A stretch of 64,000 bases of DNA from Aureimonas ureilytica DSM 18598 = NBRC 106430. GTDB taxonomy: Bacteria > Pseudomonadota > Alphaproteobacteria > Rhizobiales > Rhizobiaceae. The position numbers and the translations under genes are program-made. Numbering within the stretch: the first letter of the stretch is position 1; each line of letters begins with the position of its first letter. The DNA lies in contig NZ_ARQE01000010.1 in NCBI RefSeq assembly GCF_000382705.1, forward strand, positions 124,001 through 188,000, in the 5' to 3' direction. The notes beneath the pieces are model-generated. The model made no database searches. It saw only the letters and a list, made by a program, of their open reading frames with translations, and was not told where the DNA came from. Shown one piece after another: positions 24,496 to 34,896 of the stretch.

Positions 24496-25872
24496 TCAAG
24501 CGGCGGTCGCGCGCGGGCGCAGGCGATGGGCGAAGGAAATGCGCCGCTTGCCCGCTCTCTTGCCTTCGTAGAGTGCCTTGTCCGCGCCGTGCAACAGGTC
24601 TTCGGGCGAACCGGCGTCCTGCGGCGCCAGCGTCACGCCGATCGTGGCGCCGATATCGACCTCCACGCCGCTGTCCAGGCGGATGGGCTGGGAGATGGCG
24701 TTCATCAGGGTCGTGGCTCGCGCCTCGACGAAGGACGGCAGCGACGCGGGCAGAAGCAGAACGGCGAATTCGTCCCCACCCAGTCTGGCTCCGAGGTCGG
24801 ACGGTTCGAGATGAGCGCGAATCCGCTGCGCCACGGTGCGCAGGACCTGATCGCCGGCATCGTGCCCATGCGTGTCGTTGACCGCCTTGAACCCGTCGAG
24901 ATCGAGATAGAAGAGCGCGAACCCCTGCCCGCCCTGCGCCAGGCGACCGCAGGCCTGTTCCAGCCGCTCCGCCAGATGGACGCGGTTCGGCAGTCCGGTC
25001 AGCGCGTCGTGGCGCACCCGCCATTCGCCGATGCTCAGAAGCTTCGACGCCGCGTCGATCCGGCCGCGCATGAGATAGCCGCCCACCGAACAGGCGAGCG
25101 CCAGAATGATCCAGATCGGCAGCGCCACCTTGACCAGGCCCATGCCGAGCGCGCTGCCCGTCCATTCCATGTGGGACAACGTCGCTCCATCCAAGGTCTC
25201 GACGGGAACCGTGGTTCGAACGGCGGGAGTGTCCGGGTTCAACCGCAACGCGGGGAGCGAGTAGGTCTGGGACAGGCTTTCGAGTAGGGCGCCGTCGAGC
25301 TGCTGAGCGAAGATCAGCAGCGGAAGCGGCTGATCGGGAGACTGATTGACCATCTCGACCGGTGTCACCGCCGCCAGTGCCGGCTCGCCTTCGAACGCGA
25401 CATTTCCCGCCACGGCCTCGCCGACGGGCAAGGATCGGGCCTTCGACACCAAGGGGGTCAAACCCTGCCCGAATGCGCGCTCCACCGCGAGCGACACGCG
25501 CTCGCCGTTCCGATAGGCGTAAGTCGTGCGCCCGTCCGGCAGCAGGATGAAGACGGCGTCGATGCCGAAGGTGCGCTGGACGGATAGGCCGACGTGATCG
25601 TCGGCCCAATCGTAGACCGCGTGCTGCACGATCCGGATGCCGACATCCTCCCATGTTCCGTAATCGATCGCGGTGCGCAGAAGCCCGGTCTGCTGCGACT
25701 TGACGGAGTCGGCGGCCAGACGCTTCTGCGCTTCGTCGAACAATCGGGTCTGCTGTTTGGCCACCACCATGATACCGGCCAGCAGAGCGATCAGAAGGCA
25801 ACCGATCAATATGGCGACCGGTGCCATCACACGGCCGAGAGACTGTCGGTAATAGCTTTGTCGGCTTAGCAT
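24496..25872 (-). CDS. Membrane diguanylate cyclase with CHASE4-type sensor
   Basis: A 458-residue protein: TM segment about 16-38, periplasmic CHASE4-like domain about 45-240 (with the typical TAIDYGTWEDVG motif), second TM about 245-268, then a GGDEF domain (about 290-450) opening with HDALTGLPNR and carrying an intact RLGGDEF active site, so it should make c-di-GMP from GTP. The usual inhibitory I-site RxxD is EPSD here, so product inhibition is probably lost. No EAL domain. The C-terminus ends in a short Arg/Ala tail. Neighbours do not show its signal; CHASE4 ligands are mostly unknown. Confidence 0.9.
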   Translation of the reverse strand: MLSRQSYYRQSLGRVMAPVAILIGCLLIALLAGIMVVAKQQTRLFDEAQKRLAADSVKSQQTGLLRTAIDYGTWEDVGIRIVQHAVYDWADDHVGLSVQRTFGIDAVFILLPDGRTTYAYRNGERVSLAVERAFGQGLTPLVSKARSLPVGEAVAGNVAFEGEPALAAVTPVEMVNQSPDQPLPLLIFAQQLDGALLESLSQTYSLPALRLNPDTPAVRTTVPVETLDGATLSHMEWTGSALGMGLVKVALPIWIILALACSVGGYLMRGRIDAASKLLSIGEWRVRHDALTGLPNRVHLAERLEQACGRLAQGGQGFALFYLDLDGFKAVNDTHGHDAGDQVLRTVAQRIRAHLEPSDLGARLGGDEFAVLLLPASLPSFVEARATTLMNAISQPIRLDSGVEVDIGATIGVTLAPQDAGSPEDLLHGADKALYEGKRAGKRRISFAHRLRPRATAA

Positions 25873-25977
25873 CGTGCGATCGAAAGGGCCCGTGATTTTC
25901 CCTTTTCTGCCACGACGAGGTGAACGAACCGCTTCCGTTAGGGGAGATTCACGCCCCCGGCGGAAGCCGCGACGAAA

Positions 25978-26007
25978 AAAGGGGCGGATGTCGCCATCCG
26001 CCCCTTT
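25978..26007 (-). terminator. Intrinsic terminator of pnp
   Basis: AAAGGGGCGGATG (25978-25990), TCGC, CATCCGCCCCTTT (25995-26007): 13-bp perfect stem. On the minus strand it is followed by a run of Ts (complement of 25975-25980), a textbook intrinsic terminator 28 nt after the pnp stop. Confidence 0.92.
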
Positions 26008-26034
26008 CCAATCCGTCGAACGCGCTGCCGGACT

Positions 26035-28173
26035 TTACTCCGCGGCGTCGTCCTTGGCGGCCTTCTTGATCTCTTCGCCGGTGGCCTGGTCCACGACCTT
26101 CATCGAAAGGCGGACCTTGCCGCGCTCGTCGAAGCCCATGAGCTTGACCCAGACCTTCTGGCCTTCCTTGACCACGTCCTGCGTCTTCTGGACGCGGTCC
26201 TCGGCCAGCTGCGAGATGTGGACGAGGCCGTCGCGCGAACCGAAGAAGTTCACGAAGGCGCCGAACTCGACGCACTTGACGACCGTGCCCTCGTAGATCT
26301 CGCCGACTTCCGGCTCGGCCACGATCGAGTGGATCCACTTGCGGGCCGCCTCGATCTCCTTGCCGGAGGAGGAGGCGATCTTCACCGTGCCGTCGTCCTC
26401 GATGTTGATCTTGGCGCCGGTCTTCTCGACGATCTCGCGGATGACCTTGCCGCCCGAGCCGATCACGTCGCGGATCTTGTCGGTCGGGATGTTCATCACT
26501 TCGATGCGCGGGGCGAACTCGCCGAGCTCGGCGCGCGCCGTGCCGAGGGCCTTGTTCATCTCGCCGAGAATGTGGATGCGGCCGCCCTTGGCCTGATCGA
26601 GGGCGATGCGCATGATCTCCTCGGTGATGCCCTGGATCTTGATGTCCATCTGCAGCGAGGTGATGCCGTTCTCGGTACCCGCCACCTTGAAGTCCATGTC
26701 GCCGAGGTGATCCTCGTCGCCCAGGATGTCGGAGAGAACCGCGAAGCGCTCGCCTTCGAGGATGAGACCCATGGCGATGCCGGCGACCGGCTGGGCGAGC
26801 GGAACGCCCGCATCCATCAGCGCCAGCGAGGTGCCGCAGACGGTGGCCATGGAGGACGAACCGTTCGACTCGGTGACTTCCGAGACGGCGCGGATCGTGT
26901 AGGGGAAGGCTTCCTTGGCCGGCAGCATCGGGCGGATGGCGCGCCAGGCGAGCTTGCCGTGGCCGATCTCGCGACGGCCGGGCGAACCCATGCGGCCGGT
27001 CTCACCCACCGAGTACGGGGGGAAGTTGTAGTGAAGGAGGAAGGTCTCCTTGTAGGTGCCGGTCAGGCTGTCGACGAACTGCTCGTCCTCGCCGGTGCCG
27101 AGCGTCGCCACCACGAGGGCCTGCGTCTCGCCGCGCGTGAACAGCGCCGAGCCGTGGGTGCGCGGCAGGATGCCGGCTTCCGCGACGATCGGGCGAACGG
27201 TCTCGAGATCGCGGCCGTCGATGCGGCTCTTGGTGTCGAGAATGTTCCAGCGGACGATCTTGGCCTGGAGTTCCTTGAAGACCGCGCCGACATCTTCCTT
27301 CGAATGGCGAAGCTCGGTCGCGCCCTCGGGGAAGAAATGCGCCGTGACCTTGGCCTTCACCGCGTCGACGGCGGCGTAGCGGGCCTGCTTGTCGGTGTTC
27401 TTGTAGGCGTCGCGCAGCTCGCCCTCGGCGATGCCGAGCATCTCGCTCTCGAGCGCGGAGAAGTCCGGCGCGTTGTGCTGGCGCGGCTCCTTGGCGGCGT
27501 GCTCGGCCAGACGGATGATCGCGTCGATCACCGGCTGGAAGCCGCGATGACCGAACATGACGGCGCCGAGCATGGTCTGCTCGTCGAGCTCGCGCGCTTC
27601 GGACTCGACCATCAGGACGGCGTCCTGCGTGCCGGCCACGACGAGGTCGAGCTTGGACTCGGCCATCTCGTCGACATGCGGGTTCAGCTTGTACTCGCCG
27701 TTGATGTAGCCGACGCGCGCGCCGCCGATCGGTCCCATGAAGGGCACGCCCGAAAGCGTCAGCGCGGCCGAGGCGGCGACCATCGAGAGAACGTCGGGAT
27801 TGTTTTCCAGATCGTGCTGGAGAACCGTGACGACGACCTGCGTGTCGTTCTTGTAGCCTTCCGCGAAGAGCGGACGGATCGGACGGTCGATGAGGCGCGA
27901 GACCAGCGTCTCGTTCTCGCTCGGACGGCCCTCGCGCTTGAAGTAGCCGCCCGGAATGCGGCCGGCCGCGAAGGCCTTTTCCTGGTAGTTGACGGTGAGC
28001 GGGAAGAAGTCCTGGCCGGCCTTCGGGGCCTTGGCGGACACGACGGTCGCGAGAACCGTGGTCTCACCGTAGGTCGCGAGCACGGCGCCGTCGGCCTGGC
28101 GGGCGATCTTGCCGGTTTCGAGAACCAGCGTGCGGCCGGCCCATTCGATCTCGACCTTATGGGTATTGAACAT
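26035..28173 (-). CDS. pnp: Polyribonucleotide nucleotidyltransferase (PNPase)
   Basis: A 712-residue PNPase starting [20 protein letters not shown]. Two RNase PH domains are present (first with [16 protein letters not shown], second with [24 protein letters not shown] and the catalytic Asp region [21 protein letters not shown]), then a KH domain ([12 protein letters not shown]) and an S1 domain ([20 protein letters not shown]). It degrades RNA 3' to 5' by phosphorolysis and is part of the RNA degradosome. Start at 28173 fits the family; GAGG lies upstream. It follows rpsO on the same strand, the conserved arrangement, separated by 320 nt. Confidence 0.97.
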   Translation of the reverse strand: MFNTHKVEIEWAGRTLVLETGKIARQADGAVLATYGETTVLATVVSAKAPKAGQDFFPLTVNYQEKAFAAGRIPGGYFKREGRPSENETLVSRLIDRPIRPLFAEGYKNDTQVVVTVLQHDLENNPDVLSMVAASAALTLSGVPFMGPIGGARVGYINGEYKLNPHVDEMAESKLDLVVAGTQDAVLMVESEARELDEQTMLGAVMFGHRGFQPVIDAIIRLAEHAAKEPRQHNAPDFSALESEMLGIAEGELRDAYKNTDKQARYAAVDAVKAKVTAHFFPEGATELRHSKEDVGAVFKELQAKIVRWNILDTKSRIDGRDLETVRPIVAEAGILPRTHGSALFTRGETQALVVATLGTGEDEQFVDSLTGTYKETFLLHYNFPPYSVGETGRMGSPGRREIGHGKLAWRAIRPMLPAKEAFPYTIRAVSEVTESNGSSSMATVCGTSLALMDAGVPLAQPVAGIAMGLILEGERFAVLSDILGDEDHLGDMDFKVAGTENGITSLQMDIKIQGITEEIMRIALDQAKGGRIHILGEMNKALGTARAELGEFAPRIEVMNIPTDKIRDVIGSGGKVIREIVEKTGAKINIEDDGTVKIASSSGKEIEAARKWIHSIVAEPEVGEIYEGTVVKCVEFGAFVNFFGSRDGLVHISQLAEDRVQKTQDVVKEGQKVWVKLMGFDERGKVRLSMKVVDQATGEEIKKAAKDDAAE

Positions 28174-28493
28174 GAGGGTTGCCTCTTGTGCGGGCCGCAA
28201 CAGGCGGCCGTGGCAAAATCAAACGCGCACGGGCAAGACGACAGGTGGCTTCGGTCGGGGCGCGGACGGCCCCGGGCACGGTGCGGCTCCAGGGCGACAC
28301 GCCCGGGACCCCATGCCGGGAAGCAACCGGCAATCCTGCCCCATGAGCGTTCACTCGAAGGAAGGGGCGATGGCCTCTTCCTTGGCGGTCGCAGCGATCG
28401 GCGCGGCGCCGCCGGGGCATGTGGCCAGCGATAAGCCGGCCGGAAACGGGATGCGGCGACGGAACGCTTGGAGCCCCGGCGCCGCAGTCTTGG
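28174..28493. other. rpsO-pnp intergenic leader (320 nt)
   Basis: No coding frame. On the transcribed strand CCCGGGC (28277-28271) and GCCCGGG (28307-28301) can form a 7-bp stem around a 23-nt loop, in the place where pnp leaders of other bacteria carry an RNase III-processed hairpin for autoregulation. That role here is inference. Confidence 0.45.
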
Positions 28494-28763
28494 TTAGCGG
28501 CGCAGGCCGAGGCGCGTGATGAGCGTGGAATAACGCTCTTCTTCGCGCTCCTTGAGATAGTCGAGGAGACGGCGACGCTGCGAAACGAGCTTCAGGAGAC
28601 CACGACGGGAGTGGTTGTCCTTCTTGTGACCCTTGAAGTGCTCGGTGAGGTTGGCGATGCGCTCCGACAGGATCGCGACCTGGACCTCGGGCGAACCGGT
28701 ATCGCCGGCCTTGGTCGCGTATTCCTTGAGAAGCTCGGCCTTGCGCTCGGGCGTGATCGACAT
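28494..28763 (-). CDS. rpsO: 30S ribosomal protein S15
   Basis: An 89-residue protein, [20 protein letters not shown] onward, with the S15 signature [35 protein letters not shown] split across helices 1-3 and the C-terminal [21 protein letters not shown]. It binds 16S rRNA early in small-subunit assembly. Length equals the family norm. It lies upstream of pnp as in most bacteria, but the usual upstream partner truB is absent; an MCP gene occupies that side. Confidence 0.98.
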   Translation of the reverse strand: MSITPERKAELLKEYATKAGDTGSPEVQVAILSERIANLTEHFKGHKKDNHSRRGLLKLVSQRRRLLDYLKEREEERYSTLITRLGLRR

Positions 28764-29020
28764 CGTAGATCCCCTTTTTTGTTGGAGGTTTTAAGTCGCC
28801 CGCAGCCGGGATGTCGTCCAGCAAGGGCCGTGAAAGGCGCAAAAGGGCCGGTTCGGCCCTTCGCACGCGCCCCGATATAAGCGGCTTGCGCCGGAAAAGC
28901 CAGCCCGCCTGTCCAAAGCGCGCCAAAGCCCCGACAAAACGCCCCGCGTGGACCGGGCCAGGCGGGGCGAAAGGCGGGGCGAAAGGCACATAGAAGCCGA
29001 GGGCGGGTGGCGCCCGGGGG

Positions 29021-30601
29021 TCAGGCCGCGAGCGGCAGGGCGGAGGGCTCGCGCACGGCTTCGTCCTCCTCGATCGGCGCGGCCGAGGCGCCCTTCGAAT
29101 GCGCCAGGCCGGCTTCCAGCTTGAAATAGCCGATGCGCTCCTGAAGGTCGCCCGAGCCGGCGTTCAGCTCGCGCGCCGAGCCCGACAATTGCTCCGCGCC
29201 CGCCGCGTTGTCCTGCGTCACCTGGCTCAGCTGCTGGATCGCCTGGTTCATCTGATCGATGCCGATCGTCTGCTCGCGGCAGGAAGCGGAGATTTCCGAG
29301 ACGAGTTCGGAAGTGCGCTGGATGTTGGGCACGAGGGCGGTCAGCATCCGGCCCGCCTCCTGCGAGGCCACGAGCGTGTCCTGCGAGAGCTTGGCGATCT
29401 CGACGGCCGCGCCTTGGCTGCGCTCGGCGAGCTTGCGCACTTCCGAGGCCACCACCGCGAAACCCTTGCCGTGGCTTCCGGCGCGCGCCGCCTCGATCGC
29501 GGCGTTCAAGGCCAGAAGATCGGTCTGGCGGGCGATTTCCTGCACGAGGGCGATCTTGTCGGCGATGGCGCGCATGGCTTCCATGGAGGACAGGACAACC
29601 GTCTCGCTCGACCGGGCGTGGGAGAAGGCCTCGCGCGCCACCTTCTCGGTCTGCGTGGCGTTGTCGGAATTCTGGCGGATATTGGCCGACATCTCCTCCA
29701 TGGCGGAGCTGGCCTGTTCGGTGGCGGCGGCCTGCTCGGCCGAGCCGGACGCGAGCTGCTGCGACAGCGAGGACGTGGCGCCGGCGGTTCCCGCCAGGGA
29801 GGCGGCGCGCGCGCCGACGGCCGCGACGATCTCGTTGAGCTTCAGGCGCATCTGGCATAGCGTCGTGAGAAGCTCGCCGATCTCGTCTCGCCGTCCATGA
29901 ACGATGCGATGGGAAATGTCGCCCGAGCCGACCCGCAGCATGTTCTCGCGCAGCATCGAAAAGCCCTTGGAAAAGCTGCGCAGGATCCAGAAGCCGGCCG
30001 CGCCGGCGAGAAGCAGCGATGCCGCGATCAGGGCGATCGTCCAGCTGCGGGCCGTCTCGTAGCTTGCGCCCGTCCGCTCCACGAAGCGCTCGACATCGGC
30101 GCGCGCGGCGGCGCTGGCGGACGCCAGCCCATCGCTCAGGCGCTGCGCCGCCGGCCCTTCGTCCCGGGTGACGTCGGCGAGAATGTCGGCATTGGCGCGC
30201 CCCGCATCGATCTCGGCGAGAACGGCGTCCATCTTCTGCCGGAGCGCGGCGAGCGCGGCCGGACCGGTGTCGCCGGCAGAGGGGGCGGGCGCCGCGAGCG
30301 CGCCCTGGTAGCTCTTCATCGCGGCATCGGCCGTCTGCCAGGACGCGGCGTACTCGGCCTTGAGCGGCCCGCGCTCGGCCGGCTCGGTCAGCATGAGGCG
30401 GAACAGGAGGCGGCGGGCGTCGGCCAGCGCGAGCTGGACCCGGCCGAGCGCCTCGACCTGCACCAGCGGGCGGTTCGCCAGTTCGCTGAGGGCCGAGAAG
30501 GTCTGGCTCGACTGCCGAAGCCCCAAGAAACTTCCCGCGCCGCCCAAAGCGACCAAGACGACGAAAGCGAATGCCAGTCGAAACTTAACCGAATACAACA
30601 T
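29021..30601 (-). CDS. Transmembrane methyl-accepting chemotaxis protein
   Basis: A 526-residue chemoreceptor: TM1 about 8-28, a periplasmic four-helix-bundle sensor (about 30-185, Ala-rich, with [20 protein letters not shown] near its start), TM2 about 186-207, HAMP (about 208-262, containing [14 protein letters not shown]) and the signalling domain with tip [20 protein letters not shown]. It senses small ligands in the periplasm and controls CheA. No C-terminal CheR/CheB pentapeptide. It is on the same strand upstream of rpsO with 257 nt between them. Confidence 0.92.
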   Translation of the reverse strand: MLYSVKFRLAFAFVVLVALGGAGSFLGLRQSSQTFSALSELANRPLVQVEALGRVQLALADARRLLFRLMLTEPAERGPLKAEYAASWQTADAAMKSYQGALAAPAPSAGDTGPAALAALRQKMDAVLAEIDAGRANADILADVTRDEGPAAQRLSDGLASASAAARADVERFVERTGASYETARSWTIALIAASLLLAGAAGFWILRSFSKGFSMLRENMLRVGSGDISHRIVHGRRDEIGELLTTLCQMRLKLNEIVAAVGARAASLAGTAGATSSLSQQLASGSAEQAAATEQASSAMEEMSANIRQNSDNATQTEKVAREAFSHARSSETVVLSSMEAMRAIADKIALVQEIARQTDLLALNAAIEAARAGSHGKGFAVVASEVRKLAERSQGAAVEIAKLSQDTLVASQEAGRMLTALVPNIQRTSELVSEISASCREQTIGIDQMNQAIQQLSQVTQDNAAGAEQLSGSARELNAGSGDLQERIGYFKLEAGLAHSKGASAAPIEEDEAVREPSALPLAA

Positions 30602-30912
30602 TTCACTCTCCAGGCGTGACGCAGGGACCCTGGCAGAGAAACCTTAAACGGCTACGAATCCTTTGAGCAGAATGCGTGAGCGGCGAAAGATCCCGATCAC
30701 GACTTGATGGTGAAAGAGCACTCGGTGCGCGAGAAGACGAGGGCAAGTCCGCGAAGAGTTGCGTCGCCTTCCGCCTGCTTCACGTCTGTTGCGACCCGCC
30801 TTCACTTTGCTTCCGCGACCGCCGCAACAACATGCCCTTCGCGTGCGTCGCGATCGTTGAGGGCGCCTTCCACGCCGTCCGAAGCCATGCCCCGCCGAGT
30901 GGACGTGAACGC
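30602..30912. other. Gap of 311 nt between MCP promoter and amylosucrase stop
   Basis: I see no gene in it on either strand; short frames have no RBS or recognisable motif. The right part is AT-poor. It should contain the MCP promoter (around 30615-30700) and the amylosucrase 3' end, but no terminator hairpin is obvious. Confidence 0.5.
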
Positions 30913-32790
30913 TCAGTCCGTCACCAGCCAGACGAAGCCGAGCGGGGGCAGCGTCAGCCCTTCGCGCAGGTTCGCCCTCCCTCCCCCGACGAGGTCCAGC
31001 GCGTCCGCCCTCATCGCCTCGAAGCGCTCGGGCGCAAGGGTCTGCGTCTCGTCGGACATGTTGGCGAAGACGAGAACGCCGCCGGCATCCGGCCTGACGA
31101 AGCCGAGCACATGGGGATTGTCGGTCCAGAACCCGTGCAGCGCGGTTCCTCCGAAGGCCGGCGTGCGCTTGCGCAAGGATATCAGATGGCGCAGCCGCTC
31201 GAAGAGCCGGCCGGGCACCGTGGTCGGGTCGTGGCGCTGCGCATAAAGCGCGTCCGGGCGGAAGGGCCGATGAATCCAGCGGCTGTCCACCGCCTCGGCC
31301 GGGCGCTCGCGAAAGCTTTCGTCGTTGAGCTGGCCGACCTCGTCGCCGAGATAAAGAAGCGGAATGCCGGCGGCGGCGAGCGCGATCGAATGAAGCAGGA
31401 GAATGCGCCGGATGCCGTTTTCCTCGTCGCGCTTGAGGCCCGCGAGCGAGGCGGTGGTGCCGGTGATCCGGCAGTCGCCGGTGCGCGGATTCTCCTGGAA
31501 GGGCTCGCCTTCGGCAAAGGAGCCGGGAAAGCGCCCGACATAGAACCGGTTCAGGAAGCGCCGGTGATCGCCGCCATGGATGCCGAGCTCGGCGGCTTCC
31601 TCGTCGGCGAAGGTCCAGCCGATATCGTCATGGCTGCGCACATAGTTGACCCAGGCGCAGCCGGGCGGCAGCGCCTGACGCCGGTCGAAGGCGAGTTGCA
31701 GGAGCCGTGCGTCGCGCGTCGCCAGCGCTTCCCAGCCGAGCGCCATGACGAGCGGATTGTAGGAGATCGGGCATTCCGCCTCGTCGATATAGGTGACGAC
31801 CTCGTCCGGATGGACGATCGCCTCGGACTTGAACACCATGGCGGGCGCGCCCATGCGGCACAGGGCGTTGAAGGCGCGCAGCAAGTGATGCGCCTCGGGC
31901 AGGCTCTCGCAGGGCGTGCCGAGCCGCTTCCAGATGAAGGCCACCGCGTCCATGCGCAGGATTTCGACGCCGCGATTGGCGAGAAACAGCATCTCGCCGG
32001 CCATGGCCCGGAAGACGGCGGGGTTGGCGTAGTTCAGGTCCCATTGGAAATGGTAGAAGGTCGCCCAGATCCAGCGCCCGTCCGGCAGTTGCACGAAGGA
32101 GCCGGGATGGTCGTCGGGAAAGATTTCCCGCGTCGTCCGCTCGTACTGGTCGGGCAGCGTCCGGTCCGGGAAGATCAGGTAATAGTCTTCGAACGCCTTT
32201 TCGCCCGCGAGAGCGCGCTGCGCCCATTCGTGCTCGTTCGAGGTGTGGTTGAAGACGAAATCGACGGTAAGCGAGATGCCGCGCTCGCGCAGCACGCCCG
32301 ACAGATGCTCCAGATCCGCCATCGTGCCGAGCCGGGGATCGACCTCGCGATAGGAGGAGACGGCATAGCCGCCGTCGGAATTCTCCTCCGGGGCCCGGAA
32401 CAGCGGCATGAGGTGGAGATAGGTGAGGCCGAGTTCCTCGAAATAGGGAATCTGCCGCTCGATGCCCTGGAGCGTCCCGGCATAGCGATCGACATAGCAG
32501 ACGCCGCCGAGCATCCGCTCGCTCGACAACCAGTCGGGATCGGCCTCGCGCGCGGCATCCAGCGCCTTCAGATCGGCCGAGCGCTCGGCATGCGAGCGCG
32601 CCGCGAGCGCCACGGCCTCGCCGAGTTCGGCCAGAAACCCCGGATGACCGGCATAGACGCGCGAGAATTCGGCAAAGAGCGCCGGGAAATGCGCCTCGAA
32701 CCGCCGCCGGAACGTCTCGCTCCATTCGGCCGCGCCGGGATGGGCCAGCACATGGCGTCTGGCTTCGGCGAAACTCGGCATGTCCGGCAT
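30913..32790 (-). CDS. Amylosucrase (GH13 subfamily 4)
   Basis: A 625-residue GH13 enzyme. Helical N-terminal domain to about residue 90, then the (beta/alpha)8 barrel with DFVFNHTSNEHEWA (region I), EILRMDAVAFIWKRLG (nucleophile Asp), VFKSEAIVHPDEV (acid/base Glu) and NYVRSHDDIGW (region IV His-Asp), the last two in the form specific for amylosucrase and sucrose hydrolases rather than amylases. No signal peptide, so it is cytosolic. It splits sucrose and builds alpha-1,4-glucan or releases fructose. ATG 32790 is chosen with GGGAG upstream; ATG 32835 has none. No sucrose transporter or glycogen genes adjoin. Confidence 0.9.
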   Translation of the reverse strand: MPDMPSFAEARRHVLAHPGAAEWSETFRRRFEAHFPALFAEFSRVYAGHPGFLAELGEAVALAARSHAERSADLKALDAAREADPDWLSSERMLGGVCYVDRYAGTLQGIERQIPYFEELGLTYLHLMPLFRAPEENSDGGYAVSSYREVDPRLGTMADLEHLSGVLRERGISLTVDFVFNHTSNEHEWAQRALAGEKAFEDYYLIFPDRTLPDQYERTTREIFPDDHPGSFVQLPDGRWIWATFYHFQWDLNYANPAVFRAMAGEMLFLANRGVEILRMDAVAFIWKRLGTPCESLPEAHHLLRAFNALCRMGAPAMVFKSEAIVHPDEVVTYIDEAECPISYNPLVMALGWEALATRDARLLQLAFDRRQALPPGCAWVNYVRSHDDIGWTFADEEAAELGIHGGDHRRFLNRFYVGRFPGSFAEGEPFQENPRTGDCRITGTTASLAGLKRDEENGIRRILLLHSIALAAAGIPLLYLGDEVGQLNDESFRERPAEAVDSRWIHRPFRPDALYAQRHDPTTVPGRLFERLRHLISLRKRTPAFGGTALHGFWTDNPHVLGFVRPDAGGVLVFANMSDETQTLAPERFEAMRADALDLVGGGRANLREGLTLPPLGFVWLVTD

Positions 32791-33126
32791 GGGTGGTTTC
32801 TCCCGCGGGTTGAAGCGCAAGGCGCGCGATACCATGGCACTTCCGGGCCGGGAAGCGCTGCCGCAGGGGGAGACAGCGGCGCCATTGCCGCAGGCTCGCC
32901 GCGATCCAAGTAAGAGTTGCGTAACGCCCGAAGGGCCGCTCGGTCTTTGCCAGCCACGCGCCGACGTTGCGTCCGCCGCGCCAGTTCAGCGCAAATAGAA
33001 CCTCCGCCGGATTTTTATGTTATAACATTACAGCACGAGAAAGTGTGCGTTTTCACTTGTATGTCACGCGAATGTTATGGAGAGCACTTAAGGCGCCAAG
33101 GTGATCCCACTCCTCGGAGACACAAG
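32791..33126. promoter_or_regulatory. 336-nt region with alkaline phosphatase promoter and AT-rich repeats
   Basis: No gene. Between 33011 and 33085 the sequence is AT-rich: a perfect 12-bp palindrome ATGTTATAACAT (33017-33028), a second ATGTTAT at 33072-33078 exactly 55 nt (five helical turns) later, and ATGTCAC-GCGA-ATGTTAT (33061-33078), whose 7-4-7 direct-repeat layout resembles a Pho box (CTGTCAT-N4-CTGTCAT) with two mismatches per half. RBS CGGAG at 33115. Confidence 0.45.
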
Positions 33127-34869
33127 ATGCGCCGACTTCTCAGCTTGCTCGTCGTCACCAGCGCCTTGACCGCGTCCGCCCATGCGGCGACCGTCATGCC
33201 GCTCGACCGCGCCACCATCCTCGCCGGCTCGCCCTTCGACATGAAGGTCGAGTTCAAGGGCGTGGTGAAGCCGGACGACGTGACCGTGACGATCAACGGC
33301 AAGCCGGCCGCCGAAGTGCTCGGCCAGCCCGTCGAGTTCATCGAGAAGGAAGACGGCGTCGAGGCCTCCGCCGTGCGCATCCAGGGCGGCCACATCCTGA
33401 CGCCCGGCAGCTACAAGGTCGAGGCCAAGGCCGGCGACGAGACCAAGAGCGTGACCTGGGAGGTGTTCGGCACGCCTTCCATCGCCAAGGCCAAGAACAT
33501 CATCTTCCTGCTCGGCGACGGCATGTCGATCGCCAACCGCACCGGCGCGCGCATCATGTCCAAGGGCGTGACCGAGGGCAAGGCGAACGGGCGTCTCGCC
33601 ATGGACGATCTCGACCACATGGCCTTTGTCGGCACGTCCTCGACCGACTCGATCGCCACCGATAGCGCCAACACGATGTCGGCCTACATGACCGGCCACA
33701 AGACGGCGATCAACGCGCTCGGCGTCTATGCCGACCGCACCAAGAACTCCTTCGACGACCCGAAGGTGGAGACCATCGCCGAGGCGCTCCGCCGCACCAC
33801 GAAAAAGTCGGTCGGCATCGTCGTCACCTCCGAGATCGAGGACGCGACGCCCGCCGCCGTGGTGGCACACACCCGCAAGCGGGCCGACAAGCCCGAGATC
33901 GTCGACATGTTCTTCAAGGTGAAGCCGGACGTGGTGCTCGGCGGCGGCTCGGCCTATTTCCTGCCGCAGTCCACCCCCGGCTCCAAGCGCAAGGACGACA
34001 AGGACTATATCCAGATGTTCCGGGACGCGGGCTACGCGCTGGCGACCGACAAGACCGAGCTGGAAGCCGCCAAGACCTCCAATCAGGACAAGCTTCTCGG
34101 CCTGTTCCACACCGGCAACATGGACTTCATGCTGGATCGCGGCTTCCTGAAGAAGGGCACCGTGTCGAAATTCCCGAACCAGCCGGGTCTGGTGGAGATG
34201 ACGCAGGTCGCGCTCGACAGGCTGTCGAAGAACCCCGAGGGCTTCTTCCTGATGGTCGAGGGCTCCTGCATCGACAAGGCCTCGCACCCGATGGATTTCG
34301 AGCGCTCGATGATCGACACGATCGAGTTCGACAAGGCCGTCGGCGCCGCGCTGGAGTTCCAGAAGACCCATCCCGACACGCTGATCGTGACCACCGCCGA
34401 CCACACGCACGGCATCTCGATCATCGGCACGATCGACGACGACAAGCCGGGCACGGACATGCGCGAGAAGGTCGGCGTCTATGCCTCGGCCGGCTTCCCG
34501 AACTACGAGGACAAGGACGGCGACGGCTACCCGGACAAGGTCGACGTGTCGCGTCGCCTCGCGATCTTCGCCGCCGACTTCCCCGACTATTACGAAACCT
34601 TCCGCCCCAAGATGGACGGCCCGTTCGAGCCCGCCGTTCAGAACGAGAAGAAGGAATACGTCGCCAACGAGGCCTACAAGACCGTGCCGGGCGCCGTCTT
34701 CCGCGAAGGCAACCTGCCGCGTTCGGCCGACACGGCCGTCCATGCCGTGGATGATGTCGTGCTCCAGGCGCACGGCCCCGGCGCCGAGGAGTTCAAGGGC
34801 TACATGGAGGAGAGCGACATCTACCGCGTTCTCGCCGACGCCTTCGCGCTCGCCCCGCAGAAGAACTGA
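33127..34869 (+). CDS. PhoA-type alkaline phosphatase
   Basis: A 580-residue secreted enzyme. A signal peptide (MRRLLSLLVVTSALTASAHA) is followed by a small beta-rich domain (about 22-115) and then the alkaline phosphatase core: IIFLLGDGMS (metal-binding Asp), TDSANTMSAYMTG (nucleophile Ser of the DSA motif), VEGSCIDKASHP and TADHTHG (metal ligands). It hydrolyses phosphate monoesters in the periplasm. The N-terminal extra domain and a Ca-binding-like DKDGDGYPDK loop make it longer than E. coli PhoA. Its promoter has a Pho-box-like repeat. It ends at a hairpin terminator before the next cluster. Confidence 0.93.
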   Translation: MRRLLSLLVVTSALTASAHAATVMPLDRATILAGSPFDMKVEFKGVVKPDDVTVTINGKPAAEVLGQPVEFIEKEDGVEASAVRIQGGHILTPGSYKVEAKAGDETKSVTWEVFGTPSIAKAKNIIFLLGDGMSIANRTGARIMSKGVTEGKANGRLAMDDLDHMAFVGTSSTDSIATDSANTMSAYMTGHKTAINALGVYADRTKNSFDDPKVETIAEALRRTTKKSVGIVVTSEIEDATPAAVVAHTRKRADKPEIVDMFFKVKPDVVLGGGSAYFLPQSTPGSKRKDDKDYIQMFRDAGYALATDKTELEAAKTSNQDKLLGLFHTGNMDFMLDRGFLKKGTVSKFPNQPGLVEMTQVALDRLSKNPEGFFLMVEGSCIDKASHPMDFERSMIDTIEFDKAVGAALEFQKTHPDTLIVTTADHTHGISIIGTIDDDKPGTDMREKVGVYASAGFPNYEDKDGDGYPDKVDVSRRLAIFAADFPDYYETFRPKMDGPFEPAVQNEKKEYVANEAYKTVPGAVFREGNLPRSADTAVHAVDDVVLQAHGPGAEEFKGYMEESDIYRVLADAFALAPQKN

Positions 34870-34896
34870 CCCCTCACTCCCAACCGACATTCGGGT

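Noticed and set aside
26218-28434. Plus-strand frame of about 740 codons opposite pnp
   Set aside because: Antisense to PNPase with a His/Gly/Asp-rich composition and no homology pattern.
28931-28989. Direct repeat GGCGGGGCGAAA x2 near 28964-28987
   Set aside because: Only two copies in GC-rich spacer DNA; too short to call a functional repeat.
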